Assembly (NCBI GenBank): GCA_013399895.1
Contig: VXBA01005361.1
Span: 1,297,438 to 1,361,437 of the forward strand
Source: Serilophus lunatus
Taxonomy: Eukaryota > Chordata > Aves > Passeriformes > Eurylaimidae
DNA: 64,000 nucleotides
Direction: 5' to 3'
Made by a program: the position numbers and the translations under genes
Notes under the pieces: generated by a model
The model's input: the letters and a program-made list of their open reading frames with translations, nothing else
Told to the model about the DNA's origin: nothing
Databases searched by the model: none
Part shown: positions 41,201-56,200 of the stretch, in pieces
How the letters are laid out: each line of letters opens with the position of its first letter
How positions within the stretch are numbered: position 1 is the first letter of the stretch

Positions 41201-44200
41201 AGTCCCTCTAAGTATTTTCCTCTTTACATGCAGCATTTAAACTTGCATAGGCTCTGCTTGGCCACACATGGAGCTATACACACAGCACCACCAAATTTCA
41301 GGGACAAAGCTTCTTGGAAGAAGCCACATTTTTGCCAACAATAGACAGCTTTTATCAAATACCTGGGTTTGGTAGCTTGAGGATTCTTTATTCCTTTAAT
41401 GAAATGTTCTTAGATGACCTCACATGAAGTTTGCTATTACCAAAATGACCTGCTTTATCTACTGTAGCAACATAAACTCATCTCACTGGTCTTGGTGAGA
41501 ATGATCAGTCAGAGATGCGAGAGATGAGGGAAGCACAGGACTTTCTTACGTCCTCAAACTCAGATCTGGCATTTAGCTGTTCCCTTGTTATTGATTATCC
41601 CTCTAATACCTTCCTTCCCCCCAAATCCAAGGCTTCTAAAATTCTTCTGAGGGCAACTTACAACCACAGGCATGAGGGGAGTTACTCGTTTCTTCATGGA
41701 CAGGAATGAAAATGGCCTTCTTTCCAACATCTGGGGTTCCAGTGCCCTTAAAGGCACCAAAACCTCTTCAAATCCCACTGTGACTTTATCTGCAAGTTTG
41801 TGAACTTACAGCATCAGACCAGCTACTTCAGGGGGCTCTTGCAGCAACTCCTCTTTGCAATTAATAGTGCCTTAGTGAGCAGTGCCTTAGTGAGAGGTAT
41901 GGGATGATGAAAAACACAGCATGCAGGAAGAAAAAGCAGCAGAGTACCTTCTTACAGTTCTGCAATACCCTAGTGCATCCTGCTACACACTCCCAATATG
42001 CCTACAAAGAAACCTTCTCCATGCAACTACAACAGAGAAAATTCATTGCCAATGCTCGTGTACCACTCAAAGTTATTTTATTCAGCTGATGAGCACTGCC
42101 CATTTTATCCTTTTTTTACAGCTTCTGCAAATTCTATTTGGCTTCCCTTTCACTGCAGCCTTTCAGTAACTGTTATAACATTATTAATTGCTCCAAGCAC
42201 TGCAGAAGACGTTGTTACAGCAACCAGCTACATCACTGAGCTCATGGGATTAGGTGTGACAAAAAAAGCCTCATCACTTTTTGAAATCTCATGAACAAGC
42301 ATAGCAAATTCTGACTTAGCAACCATGAAAGCAGCATTCCATGTATTATGGTAGCTGGTTAAAGATTTCCATCATTGTAATAAGTCCCACAGGGAATTTG
42401 GAAATCTCTGCATGGAATGATGAGTTCTTTAATCAAATAAAAAAATCCACACTGCCCCCCCACCCCAGGAAATGTGCATACCTGCCATTTCAGCTTTGAA
42501 GAACTGAATGAGTGACTGGGTGAAAGAAAGAATCCACTTATCCATGATGTTACTGCTCTCCTTAACTGTGTTCTCATTGTAAAGGAATTCTCTTCCCTCA
42601 TCCTATCATCAACATAAAAACACAAAGCACATTTTCAAGTCATAAGGGTATATATTCAAACCTCTATATCCAATTACCTGCCAGACATCAGTATTTTGTG
42701 ATCTTCACTGCGTTACATTGGTTTCCTACAAGAGAACATGAAATTCCAGACATGGGTATGTAAGAGAAAGTCCTAAGGAAAACCTGCCTCATCTCAACTT
42801 CTAACTGCAAAGGAAGCCAGTGATTTGGGCCCGTTAAAGGAGATGAAAAGCAGCACAGCACACAGTGATGATCCTTTCCCTGTATCCAGCTTCCAGGCAC
42901 AGGGTAGGACCCTCACATTTACATGAATTTACATAACCCCTTCATCCAGGAGGATCTGAGACAATTCCAAGATACGTCCCATGAAGCTGGATTCTATGTG
43001 GGGAACAGGCACAGAAACAAGATCATTATTTTTTGAGATGTGACAATTGCAACAGGTTAAAACACAGAAGAATGTAACAACCTCAAAAAAACAGGTGGTA
43101 TTTTTAGGCACCCAACATACACAAAGTGCATTTTTTTGCTTTGTAGAACATGATGTTTGCACCCATCTAAGAAATGCCACCACTCGGCTGACTCTGCAGG
43201 GCACTGCAAGCAAGACCACACAGAAACTCATCTGGCTGTACCCACAGTCTCAGTCTTCCAATTTTATGGCCTTACTTTTTTTTTCTCAGATTTACAAACA
43301 GTATTTAACATCTGAGAGTTAAAAGTTAAGAGTCCTTAGCCTTTCCCTCCCCTCAGAGTTCCAGACAAAAAGATTTGTTTGAGTTATTTGACCCAGAAAT
43401 TATGGATCCACTTACACAGTATTAAGGAGAAGATTCTTAGGAAAGAAATGCAGAAGAGCAGTAACCCAGTGTGAGGTCAGCTATCATTTAGCTACAATTA
43501 CTGTGGCAATTGCAGTAAGCATAAAATTATTATTAGGCTTCATCCAGGACACTGGGATTTTAGTTTCTCTCTTGCAGGAAGCAGAATACAATGAAAAAGT
43601 TGTTTAAACCTGTGCATGAAATCTAGTTGAAGCACTATCACCTCCAATAGCACATTCTTTTGCCTCATGTGGTGCACAGGAATGGATTCACTTAAAAAGA
43701 CAAATTACACCTGCTGAAATACCAAAACTATCCACTTAAGCACCTGAGTTTTCCATTGGGATCCTCCATCCCCAATTGAGCTGATCTTCCAAGATTTAAT
43801 GGGATCACAGCAAAAAGCTACAAAGTACCTTTGAGATAATTCAAAGGTCAAACAGGAAAAACAAGTATATTTTGGGGACAACTTCTAAGTTTGCCTGATG
43901 AAAGCTGTCTGGGGATCCTAAAAAAACACTGGTTAAATATTAGGATCTGGAGTTAGCAGACTTTCTTCCCAAAAGAGGTTGTTAAAAAAGATAAATCCAT
44001 TTGTTTAAGCTATTTACTGTACTAATTTTTGAAGTCAGCTGCCTTTACTATCTCAAATGGCAGCTCTACACAGTGGCCAGGCTGCTACTGCAAGGTTTGG
44101 ACTTGTCATTTAGTTCCCACTCTTCCCTAAAAGTCTGCACTAACAAGGGGTAACCTTCCATCATTAATCTCAGCTGAAAGATTAAAATTGGTTTCAATAG

Positions 44201-47200
44201 AAACTGTACAATATACACATCAAATCTTCAATTTTAATGAAAAATTACTCTAAGAAAGAAATGTTAATCTTGCTGGAAGTGTAGAAACTCAAGTCACTCA
44301 TCCTGCATTTTTAGTAGACTTCAAATGTAATCTGCAAGTCTAAAGCATTATTGCTTTTGTGATTTGCCTTTCTTTCCATTCCATTTCTGAATCTTTTTTC
44401 TAAGTTATATTTAAATTTAACTTTTGAAAAAATAACTGTCATGTTACAGAAGGCAATCTTCATGCTGTGGCTAATGTATTCAGGATCCAGTATTCCCAAG
44501 TTAAGCATTTTAATGCACATTCACAATTAAAGTTCCAGTAAATGAGTTAGCTCAAGAAACTGTCACAGCAGTCGCTCCTGAAAATAACTTTCCTGACTTC
44601 CTTGCAGTTCTGCTTGTGGTAAATCTGAGTGGCCCTGAGCACTGCTCTCAGTGCAGAGGATCCAGATGCCTCCTCTGGCAGATCCTCCCTATGCTGGAGC
44701 TGTCCTGGCTACATGACACAGGGTAACAGCAAAGAAAAGGCAGTTTCAGTGGTACCTGCTGCCTCCAAGCTGCTACATAAAGACAGATCTAAAAAACAAG
44801 GCAGGTTCAGCATGGACATTTCAGAAGGCTTCCCTCAAGCACATGTGGTACTTGGCTTTTAATTAGCAGCAAGGCAACGAGCAGCAGGTAATTAATTACT
44901 CAGAATGTACTGACCCCACAGACACAAAGTCCCTGTCTTGTTCTCAAGAGTATGACTGCAATGTCATGCCACTGATCTGAAATGAAAGGGAATCAAGAGC
45001 ACTCTAACCTGAGAAATGACAGCTGTTAGTTCTTGACAGTCCCCTACCTTCCACTCTAGATTCTAAATAAGAAGCTTGGTCAGAGTTACAGGTGATTACA
45101 CCTTTATAAAACACGGTACAAACAGCAAATAAATTAAAGCAAGTATATAAAACCTGACCTAGCTTGAAGTCAGCCTTGCTAAGAACAAGGAGGTAAAGAT
45201 TAGATAGCCTTCAGAGTCAGAGTCCAGACCTCCCTCCCAAACTAAATTTCCCTCCAATTCACTAACAGTGGAAGAAGCACAAAGCCCCTTCCACCTTGTT
45301 TCCCAGTGGTCAGATCTGTACCTTGTGCTGCAGGATCTGAATGTTCTGCACCAGGAAGCGATAGGCATTGTACCAGGGCAGGAACACATCCTTCAGGATA
45401 TCCCTCACCCCCTCCTCCTTAAACCTCAGATTTTCTGCTCTTACCACAGGAGAATTGATCAGGTATAACCTGCAAAATAAAGGCACAACATTTCAAAGCT
45501 CGAAATTGCATATACTGATATTTTCACACTAAGGACTCTACGAATGTATTGTAGACAAGTAACATATTGAACATAAACCAATTTATTTCTTAGTGCTCAG
45601 CTCCCTGGCTGGCTGTGAGTTCACAAAACAATCATACTTAGACTGTAGCCCTTCTTCCCCAAATAACCATTCTGTCTACAAAAATAAACTGCTATCTACT
45701 AAGTTCACTCAAAGAGAAATCAGCTCTTACTGGGGTATCAAAAAAACTATTCAGATACACTGCATTTAATTTCCCAAATATGCAAAACAAACAAAGCATT
45801 TCTTTATTTTAAAGACTGAAACATTTCTAAAAAGAAATTTATTAATCCCTTTTCTCACATTTTAACAACTTTTGAAATCATGATCCTAAACTAATGTAAC
45901 TTTACTGGCACTTCCTTTAGGAGGCTTTAAAATCTTAATGGGGTTTGACACAGCACATTCAAGAACACCAGACCATAAATTCTCCAGGAGAGAGGGCTTC
46001 TTGCATAAAAATGAATAGATAAAAATAGAGCTGCCAGAATAAACAGACAGTAATGCAGCACAGAAATGGGCCTTTTCAGCACAGCATTGGAAAAAATAAA
46101 TTTAAACATGGATTCATAGAACAGCTTGGCTCGGAAGTGACCCCAAAGATCACCCAATTAAATTAATTTCTGAATTCAAATTATAAACTCACAAAAGTAC
46201 AGAAGAATTAAGTGTGGTAATGAACTAGTAAATCCTTAAAATGAAACTGGAATTTTTAGCTCTATAGTTAAATAATTGTGATGGAAGGTTTGGTTTATGT
46301 GTTACAGTTTTGGTATCTTTTTGGGGGTTGTTTTTTTTTCAATACAGCAGCCCTACACTGCCTTACAGCAGGTAAATGTTTAAAGAACAGCAATTTCCTG
46401 AGTTATTCCAATGCAAAGGTCTTGTAAGGAAAGGGAAATAAGGGAAACAATAAAGGAAGAATTCTATCTTTTGCATTTTAGAATAGATTTGAGAGAAGAA
46501 TGTAACTCATCGCTTCTGACAGGATGTAGGAAAGCAAAGGGCTGTAAATACTACAACCAGTAAGTTCTTTCTGACATAGTTCAACTTTGGCAGGTATCCA
46601 GCCCAAGTCACAGGTCTCAGCAATATTGAAATGTAACTTTTTTGGCCATTCTTACACATTTCACTCAGGATTGAAGTTTCATGAAGTCTGAAATTGGGTT
46701 GATAAATTTACTGTGCTGTTAATTCTGCTGTTTGCCCTTTCTACTCAATTCCATATTCATTTCAACAACTTATATCTATATTTTCCACTGATCTGCTTAT
46801 CAAACTACTGCTGAGAATACTTCAAAGCTGTAGTTAAAATACACATATATATTTGTGTACTGCAAAAGCTAAAGTAACTCTGCAGGGAAACAGTGCCAAG
46901 GAAAAAGCCTCAGTTGTAGCTTTTGCTATAAACAGAACACATCAAGCACTTCAGTGAATAAGCAGAGAACTGAATTGCAGAGCTCCTTCCAGAAATGAGC
47001 CCAGGCTGCAATGCTTTCTACTCTGTGTGGGTGTAGGTATAAATAAATGTGACATTAAAGAATGAGTACACAGGCAGAAAAATGAATTAGCTTCTTAGAC
47101 GTAAAAAAAACCCTCCATGAATACTGGAAGTGTAACTTCTGCTGTTTGAGATTTTTTGGGTTGTTTATAAAAAAGGCAATTTTTTTTCCCCAACAGAAAA

Positions 47201-50200
47201 ATCACCTGTGATACAAAAATCTCCAGTAAGAGTAACTCCAATCCTTTCCACTTATATTATTCCAGCTACCAATTCACTGACATCCTGATAATACATCTTG
47301 TTTATTTGTAAAAAGCAATCCTGACCACATTTAAGAACTCCATTGTAAATACATCCAAGAAGATAATGTATTAGGGTTTGTAAATGCAAAAGCTCAAATC
47401 ACTAAGGAACTTCACATTGTTTTTTTTAAATTATCTAGAAGCAACAACCATCTTCCTCAAAGAAACAAAAACCTACATAAAGCTTTCATTCAGCACCACT
47501 GTGTACAGCTGTATCACACAATTCAATGTGTGTAACAGTTAAAGGTTTTCTTATATGTAGCAAGAATTACAGGGCTCTTGAGAAATGCCTGAATAGTGTA
47601 GTCCTGCAGTTATTAAAATGTCTTTATTGCACCCTTTACCCTCAGGTATCACTTCATGCATGTAGTTAGTGCAAAGAGCCAAAGTACCAGGTGACCACAT
47701 AATTACTTTATGTGTCAGTGTAATTTTAATGAAACACTTGAACTGTGTTTAATCTCTGTTTGACCAGGGCAATTTATATCCACACATTAGGCTGTTCCAC
47801 TTCTGCTCTTCTGGTTGCACTATTAAGTGCACATTATAGACTTCCACCAACAAAAACAAAGCACTTTCTCTTTAGAAAATGTGTAAGCAGCAAATGTTTT
47901 GTGCATTACAGGTCTGCCAAGAACAGAAAACCAACACTGTCCACTGATCAAAGAAATCCTACCTTAGCGCATCAGCTCCATAACTGTTTACAATACTCAT
48001 GGGATCAGGATAATTCTTCTTCCTTTTGCTCATTTTTTGGCCATCACTAGAAAATATCAGCATGGAGATATAAATTCCCAGAATTCTTGTAATACAGGGA
48101 TAAAGAAAAAAGGCCCTTCAAACCCAGCTTAATTTTTCTGCCCTATTACCTTCCTGGTAGCACAGACACCATTATATATTAGCACATTGTTTCAGTATGA
48201 ATGCTGAACCCAGCCAAGCAACTTGAAACAAAACCCAAGCCAATAGGCTTCCAAGTGACAAATTGAAGCAGAAATCTATGTTTCCTACCAAAACTAAGGG
48301 AAGATGTACTTGTTCTGAATCAATCCCTCCAGGCAACTGGCAAAGCTTTACTTGAAAATAAAGGGACACAAATATAATTAAAAGTACATCTAAAACTACA
48401 TTTATCACCCTCTTTATTCTGCATATACTCTGACTTGTTATTCATTTTCCCTCTCTCTAGAAAGAACTAATCCTGCTGGAAAAAAAACAAGTGCAACAGA
48501 GTTGGGATGTGGGAAGCTCTGACTCCCAGGTGTCTCATCTCCTGCAACACTGATATTGCTTTGACAAAGCTCCAAAGTCCATTTCAGACCTATCTGAAAC
48601 ATTCTTGAACTAAAAATCTGCTCAGGAAAGGACTGACACACCAACCTGGCAAGAACAAGGCCATTCACAATGACATTCTTGAAAGGAGGCCTTCCAAAGA
48701 GGGCAGTGGACAGCACCAGTAAAGTGTAGAACCTGAAATGATACAACACAAACATGACTTTATGAAGACACCAAGCTAAAGTCTGCATGTCTTCAATATA
48801 AAAGAAATGTTTCATTATGTTGCTTTCCTCAAGCAAAGTTAAATTTTAAGTCTACAGAACACTTATGTGGCAAAGACTCAGAAGAGGAGCTTAGTTAAAA
48901 GTAGATGTTCTTCCTCTTTGCAGCTTTATTGTGCTGTTTGCTCAGCTGGGAACTGCTGGGCCAAGAAAGCTGAAAAATTCTAATAGTAAGCATTAGGAAG
49001 GTTTTGAAGAAGAAAATGGCAGCATTTCTCCCTTTAATACAGAGAAGAGAATTCTGTCTTCAAACACTCTCCTTGTTTGTTCACTGCAAACCTCTGAACA
49101 CAGGATCAGACAGGAGCAAACACAGCAGACAGGACCAGCACACTCCTGAGTGTGTGTTAATTATGTATTTTTCAGCCAAGCAGATAACAGAAGTGCTGGA
49201 AGTATAAAACTAAATTATCAAAACTGAGAAAAGCCTCCTTCCAATTAAGCCAACAGTTTGATTGGAAGGAGGTTATGGTTACCTGGTTTAATTAGCCATT
49301 ACTAGAAAACAGGAGAATACAGGAGCTCCCACAACAAAGGGTAGTAGTGGTTCCTCCCCATTCCATTTGATGTGTTTACCACCACTCCATAAACTGTCTG
49401 GGACACTCAGGAGATCAGTGTCGGAGCAAGCACAGGCACCTGTTGTTTAACAGGCTGACATATCATTACATCTGAGAAATTTAGTGGAGGTGCAAGATGA
49501 TGTGGCAATTTCCCACTCAGGAGTCAGAGCCTTCACCAAAGGAGGGATCTGTGAGCTGCTGTAACTGCACTGTTGGTAATTACTTTAAAGAAAGCAACTG
49601 GAGGGTGGGCCACAGCTTTTCTGGTTCAAAACAAGTATCACACTGACAACTGCTTAGCAACCTTCAAAGAGAAGGTGATTATAAAAAAGCTGTAATAAGG
49701 CACAGGAGGTTATGTCTCAGAACTACATATTTGCATGAAGATTTAGTGGAGGAACACTTCAGTGGGGGGAAAAAAATACTCTGTCTGTATATTCCAAAGT
49801 TGTTTTTTTCAAAAAGATGCCTGTAATTGCAAAAGCTTTATTCTGACACTTGAAGGTCCTCTGTAAAGGTTGTAATGTGCGTTACTGCGTTTATTAAGAC
49901 ACTAACATGACAATCCGATCTTAGATAGGCCTTTAACTCTCCAAATCACCTCAACTCACAGTGTAGATTATAAAAATCTCTTTATTAAATTGCATTTTAA
50001 TTTTATGAATTTTAACCAACACTCCTCCACCTGCACACAAACACACACACTCCCAACATCCCTGTCCTCATTCTTAACCTTCTTAAGAAAAACTCTAAAC
50101 ACAAATATTTGAGCATTTACTCAGATGATCAACACCTCAAGCCTCCAAGGCTGACAGCTCATTACAAACACAGCAGCACTTCCCTAATATTTATTACAAA

Positions 50201-53200
50201 GGTTCCTCATGGACAAACTCCCAGCACTCTCTGCAAACTGATCACCAATTAAGAGCACCTGCATTTGCAGTTAAAATAAAGCAGAACCAACGAGGAGAGA
50301 TTTCAATACTATTGGGAAAATTGTACAGATGGACAGTGGACATTGAAAAAGTGCATCCAAGAACATTTCACAAATTTCATGATCTTTGCATTGTCAAACC
50401 CAATGAGCCTCAGCATGAGGTACCTTGGTTGCTGATACCTACAAGACTGTCTTTGACAATCTGTGATCCACTGGTTTCCACACATTCAGATGGAATTCTT
50501 CTCATTTTTCCTCAGGCTGTGCTCTTAAGAAAATGCACCTCACTCACTCTGAATGTTTTAGGAGTGTCTCTCTATATCTTTGAAATACCTTGTTTCTCGA
50601 AAACTTCCTCAACTTATCTTTGCTTCCTCATCTTCCATTCACCAAATCTCAGCCTGTTTCTAGCTATGTCCTTGCAGATAAATAGCTGTCTTTCAAAAAA
50701 CCTTAGCAGAGATAGAAGTCCACTTCTTTGCTCTACTTTCCATTCCCCTTAAAAGTGTAAAAACATTCCTTCCCTGTTTGAGCCTTTCTTGAACACCTGT
50801 GGGTAAACTCATGATCCTGTGGTTCATGACAAAACCCTCCAGCTGTGAATTAGGCCTCCACATTGTGACTGTAACTATAAATCTTAATGTATCTCTCCAA
50901 ATAACGGTGAGAGACAGAGCCTTTCCTCCCACAATCTGCCTGGACTGGCAGCTTTGCAACCCAGCTACTGTAAGATTTTTCCCTCTGGCTTGAACAAATA
51001 TAATTCAGCTCTTTCTCTGTACATGCAGAAAGTCAATAAAAAGATCACTCTCCTGGCTCATCACCTTGGACACATTCATTTTCCCCTTGTCTCCCCTGAC
51101 TTTCTCCTCTCCTCTGTGGAGTCCAACAGAAGCCACCAGACCCCTGAGACTTTTGCCACCTCCCAGTCCTGACTTCACAGCAGCTGCAGCCTCTGACCTG
51201 ACACAAAACCCATCTCCATCCTGAATCTTAACATTTTATACAGAATGTGCCAAATCAAAATCACATACTGTGCTCTCAACGCTTCACAACTCTCCAGCCT
51301 GTTGTTCACTTAGAGTTCATATCTTAATTCCTTCTTTCTCTCACAAAACAGAAGTGCTCTACTGTAAATCACCCAACACCTTCTGTAATGAAAGCACCCA
51401 GCGATCAACAGCCTGTGGGAAAGGAATTGAGGACATCAGGAATTGAGACAGGCGATTTGATACAAAAAGGCAGAACACACCAGGGCCCAGTGAAGACTTA
51501 CAGGAACTCCTATGCTGATGTTAAAACAAAAAGCAATCTACTCCACATTGCACTAAGTCTCCACTTGCACGATGACTACAGCACACAAGTCTGAGGGCTC
51601 ACACCAAGGTGTATCCACAGCCACAGTCACCACTGGCATCAGCATCAGACAGGACTTCATTACTCCAGGGCCAAACTTCAGCCTGTAAATTGGCTTGAAA
51701 CCCTCAAGACACTGACTTCCATTTCAACTGACTCAGCTGTAGTTCCGTCTCTAGCAGATACATTGAAAAATCATCCCGATGTACCACCACAAAAAGCAGC
51801 AGAGAATTACCATCCTCGGGTCTGGTCGATTCCTTCAGCAATGAAGTCAGCAGGGAAAGCATCTTCCAGCTCCCTTTTGTTCTCAAAGGGGTAGTGCACC
51901 TGGGCATAGGGCATGCTGCCACTCTCAAACCAGCAGTCAAACACCTCCGGCACCCGGCGCAGGGAGCCCTTCCCACAGCGGGAAGGGATGCTCAGGTGAT
52001 CAATGCTACGAGGAGAAAAAGGGACAAATTCCAAACAAAACCAAGAATTAGGAGGAGTTAATGCTCTGCTTTTGCATTAGGATGACAGTTCTGGCTTTAA
52101 TAGTTCTTCAAAAAGAATCAGCATTTCCTGTTATAATCTTTATAATTGCAAGTGGTGTTTTTATTCGGTATTAACAGTGTTCGAAGACAGCAGAAAGGAA
52201 AATTTCTGTGCATTCATCACGTTACCTGTATTCCCTGAACTTGTTTCTCGGGGCTCGGGCAAGGAAACCCAAGAGTTTTTATGGCTGTTGAATTATTTCT
52301 AATAACAAGTTAACACTCTCTGGGACCAACCTTTCCCGATGGAGATCAGTGACTCTCACTCCAGACAGTTCTTCCAATTCCGCCACTGAACCAACACAAA
52401 CTACCTGCAAGAGACAAGAAACTTAGCCAGTTACTTGCATGCAGTAGCAATTTCTTTTTAAACATCAGATAGACTTGTGGGTCACTATCTTCCAAAGCAG
52501 CTGATAGAACTGAAAAACCAACACAAATGTTGTGCAAGGTCCCTCTCTTCAATCTAAAAAAGCAGCAAATGATGTTAGAGACCACTGCCCTGATTTAACA
52601 CAACTCATGTTACAACAACTGGAGACTGAGCAGCAGCATGTTGGCAGGTAACAAAAAAGGTGGGATTTTGCTTTGGGGTTTTTTTTCCCCACACTACGAC
52701 ACAACGACCTCTGAAAATTCAACAATCCTGACTGTTGTACAAATAGGAATTTCAGATCCCAGGTTCTCTCCTGAGCTAAGGAAGGCAGCTACACTGCTAA
52801 TAATCAATGTATGTGTTCCACCCCAGACACCTTAAACTGTACATACCAAAGGCATCTAAAGTGACTAAAATGTCAAAGCTAACAAAGGGGGTTATTAAGA
52901 AAGACTTTTCTGTTTTGTTGCATCAATACACTAGTAAGAAAAAAGCAGATTTCCACAACAAACTTGCACTGATGTCATGAAGTGTTGATGAGAGAAATGA
53001 TTCTGAAAAACCCTATGTAAGAGAGAAGGAGGAAAGCAAACCTTTCTTTGCTTTAGGTTTTAATCAATTTGAACCCCTCAGAGGCCTGTGGGCCTCCCTC
53101 ATCTGGCAGGATTCATGAGCCACAAACTGCAACACAGATCTGGATTTTGGAGATCCTGTTCCACATGCTGTCAGTCCAATTTGGAATTGCCACGGGAAAA

Positions 53201-56200
53201 AAAAAGATTTGACAGATCTGACAGGACCTGAAGGAGTTAAATGTACCACCATAATGAAGCTGTAAGAAGGCCAGACATTTTTCACATCATTTGCTAAATT
53301 AATCCTAGGATACAATAAATTGGAGTAATGCCTGAGTAGTCTTAAATATATGCATATGTATACACACAGAAATTGTGACTAACAAAAAGATTTTGGTGTC
53401 TTTCATTCCAAAAAACTGTCATGAATTACAGAGAAGATAAAAAACAAATCAGACTGAGTTTAAGACATGATTTTCATAGTCTGATTCAACTGCTGATCTG
53501 CATAACTAATCACCATCTTCTATTGTTAAAGTACTTTTGAAATGTAATTTTTTCATTACTTATCTATTTGTCTTTTCTTCTGTAGGAAGTGAGGCACGAC
53601 AATGATTCTGATGGCCAAGCAGAGCAGAGTGCACAGCAAACCACACCAGGGACTGATCCCTGGTACAAATACACTTTTATCAACATGCTATTTTTAACCT
53701 GGGTCTGCTCTTCATTCACTGTGTGGCCCCATAAACAACCACAAAGGCTCGAGTGAGCAGCAGCAGGTGCTTAGTTCAGCACTGCTGCCACAAGAAAAGG
53801 TTTTAATAGCAGCACGGGCAAAAAGTACCTTTGGATACAAGGATTATATCATCCTCCCTAACCTTCACATTTGAACATACTTTCACTTATGCTCTAGGAG
53901 AAAAGCTTCCCGTTATTTGCTGCTTGTAGAACAAGAATTTCAATACTTAAGCCAAATTCTGAATATTGGACACAGAACTGCACCTAGAAATTAATCACAG
54001 AAGAAATAACCCCAAGTTCACATGAAAAACCCAACAACCCCCCGAGGAATGCAGATATCCCCACACAGACTCCCTCTGTCCAAGGGAGAAGGATGGAGCT
54101 GCTCTGTCCCAAGGGGAGCTAATTAGGTACTTGAAGGCAGGAGAAGAATACACCAAGTGGATCCTAATCAAATTCTATCCCTCATTAGGCCACACCCACT
54201 AGTTTCTGCAATAACAAACTGGCTGATGTTCTCCAATTAAACTATTGCTTTGGGTACATGCCTTCAAGAACAACATCTGCCTCAGCAGCCTGGCCCCCTC
54301 CTCACCAGCCATTTGCTCCTCCTCCATTTTACTGTTCAACTACAAAACCAGTTCTATCAACACTTAACAGCAGGCAGCAAAGACCAAAATAAATAGGCTG
54401 GGACTGTTCAGCAACAACCTCATTCAGCATCTCTGAGACCCAATGTGAAGCAGAGGTCGAGGTTAAACACTTCTAACAAAATGAACATTAGCATTTTATC
54501 TGGGATTATCCACATAAATAGGTAGAATAAAACCATTCAGCAGCATTGGTGGATCTCCATGTCCCTTTGGCACAGCTCTGCAGTCCCCAGGAAATAAAAA
54601 TGTTTGCTTTTATTGGTTTGCCACATTCTGTTCAGGACCAAACCCAAAGAGTAAGGAGTGCTCACAGAAATAAGAACGTTTACATTGTGTATCAGCATGT
54701 CAGCAAGGCATCCTGAGATCTTTAGAAAGCATCTCTTGAATATTAAATAACAGAAAAAATGAGTGCTATAATCAGTCAGAAGTGGCCTTAATGCAGCCTC
54801 AAAGCAGCCCAGAAACAGACCTGAGGCAGTTCCCTCTCCCTTCTGGAGAGCAGAGCCAGAGTCCTCTTGTTCTGTTAACCAAGACCCAGAGCACCCAAAC
54901 TCATGGAGGGTTAATAGTTTCCATGAGTGACAAGCAATGAAACAACCAGAGATTTTCCGTAACATCACTGAATACTGTAATTTGTATGCAAGTCCTATAC
55001 AATTAGCCCATGTCTACTACACCAACTTGGATGTTATATTAAAGAATTTTATTGTCTAATTCAAATGAGATGTGTTTCTCCACTGAGGAAATCATTGAGA
55101 TTCGAAAGCTTAAAATGATAAACTGTCTGCAAAAATGTGGTAATAAACACAAGCTTCAAAATTTAACTTGCATTATGTGTCTCTACCTGACAATTATCCT
55201 AACAGAAAACTAAAATAAAAGCTAAAATAAAACTGTGAGAAACCAGTTATTGATTTGTAATAAAGTTCACTTTAACACCAATTAATTCACCTTACTGTAT
55301 ATTAAATAAGGAATTATTATTACTTCTCCAGGATTTAATATGCACAGAATAATTGCATGCAACTAAGTGTTCTTTTGAGAGCAAGACATGAAGGGGATGC
55401 TCTGCAATCTCACACAGCACTAGGCTGCAGTAAAACTGAAATCAGGGAATTTGGAGGGAAAATTATTTCTCTATGTGAGCAGATGTCACCTAGGCCTTAA
55501 TTTCCACATCAGTTCCAATGGTATTTGTTTTTCAAGCCACATCCCACATGCATAAAAAGAGAGTGAATATTAAAAAAAAAAACAAACCCAACTTGAAATG
55601 GGTCCAGAAGCCATACTCAGCTATTAAAGCACAACATTCAGACTCTAGAGCAAACAGAAATGTGTATCATCTATGGATAAAAATAATAGATCTGTTGGTA
55701 TTTCCACCTTTATATGGAACACCAAGCCCTGAGGAATATTTGCAGCTAATTCCAAAGAAAAGGTCAATCTTCCAAGTTAGACATCATATTGTAATTAAAA
55801 CCAAACAAATCAAACCCAGAAAACCAAAAAACATGTACACACAGGAATACAGACACGGGGAGAAAATGAAATATTATGAGAGGCAAGGAGTGGAAGTAAT
55901 GAAGCTTTTACACATTCTACAGCTGAAAAAGATTGAAGTCTTGAAATACTCTGGCACAAAACTGAAAGCCTTTTTATTACCTAAAAATAAAGTTGTATCA
56001 AACAAAGGACTTAAAAACATCAGATAAATGTGAAAAAATTATGTATAAATTGTCAGTCTTCAAACTAAACTTTAACTGTTACAGGAGAGACAGAAGCACT
56101 TGGTTTGTCAGTAATTTACAAAACACACTCATAGCATAAATAGAATCCAACTGCCAAGGCTTTCTTAGATACTTAAATTGTAATTGGAAGGAGCAGCTCC

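Noticed and set aside
50312..50752. 146-codon plus-strand open frame in an IARS1 intron
   Set aside because: No recognisable domain, no splice or promoter context, and AT-rich composition. Best explained as chance.
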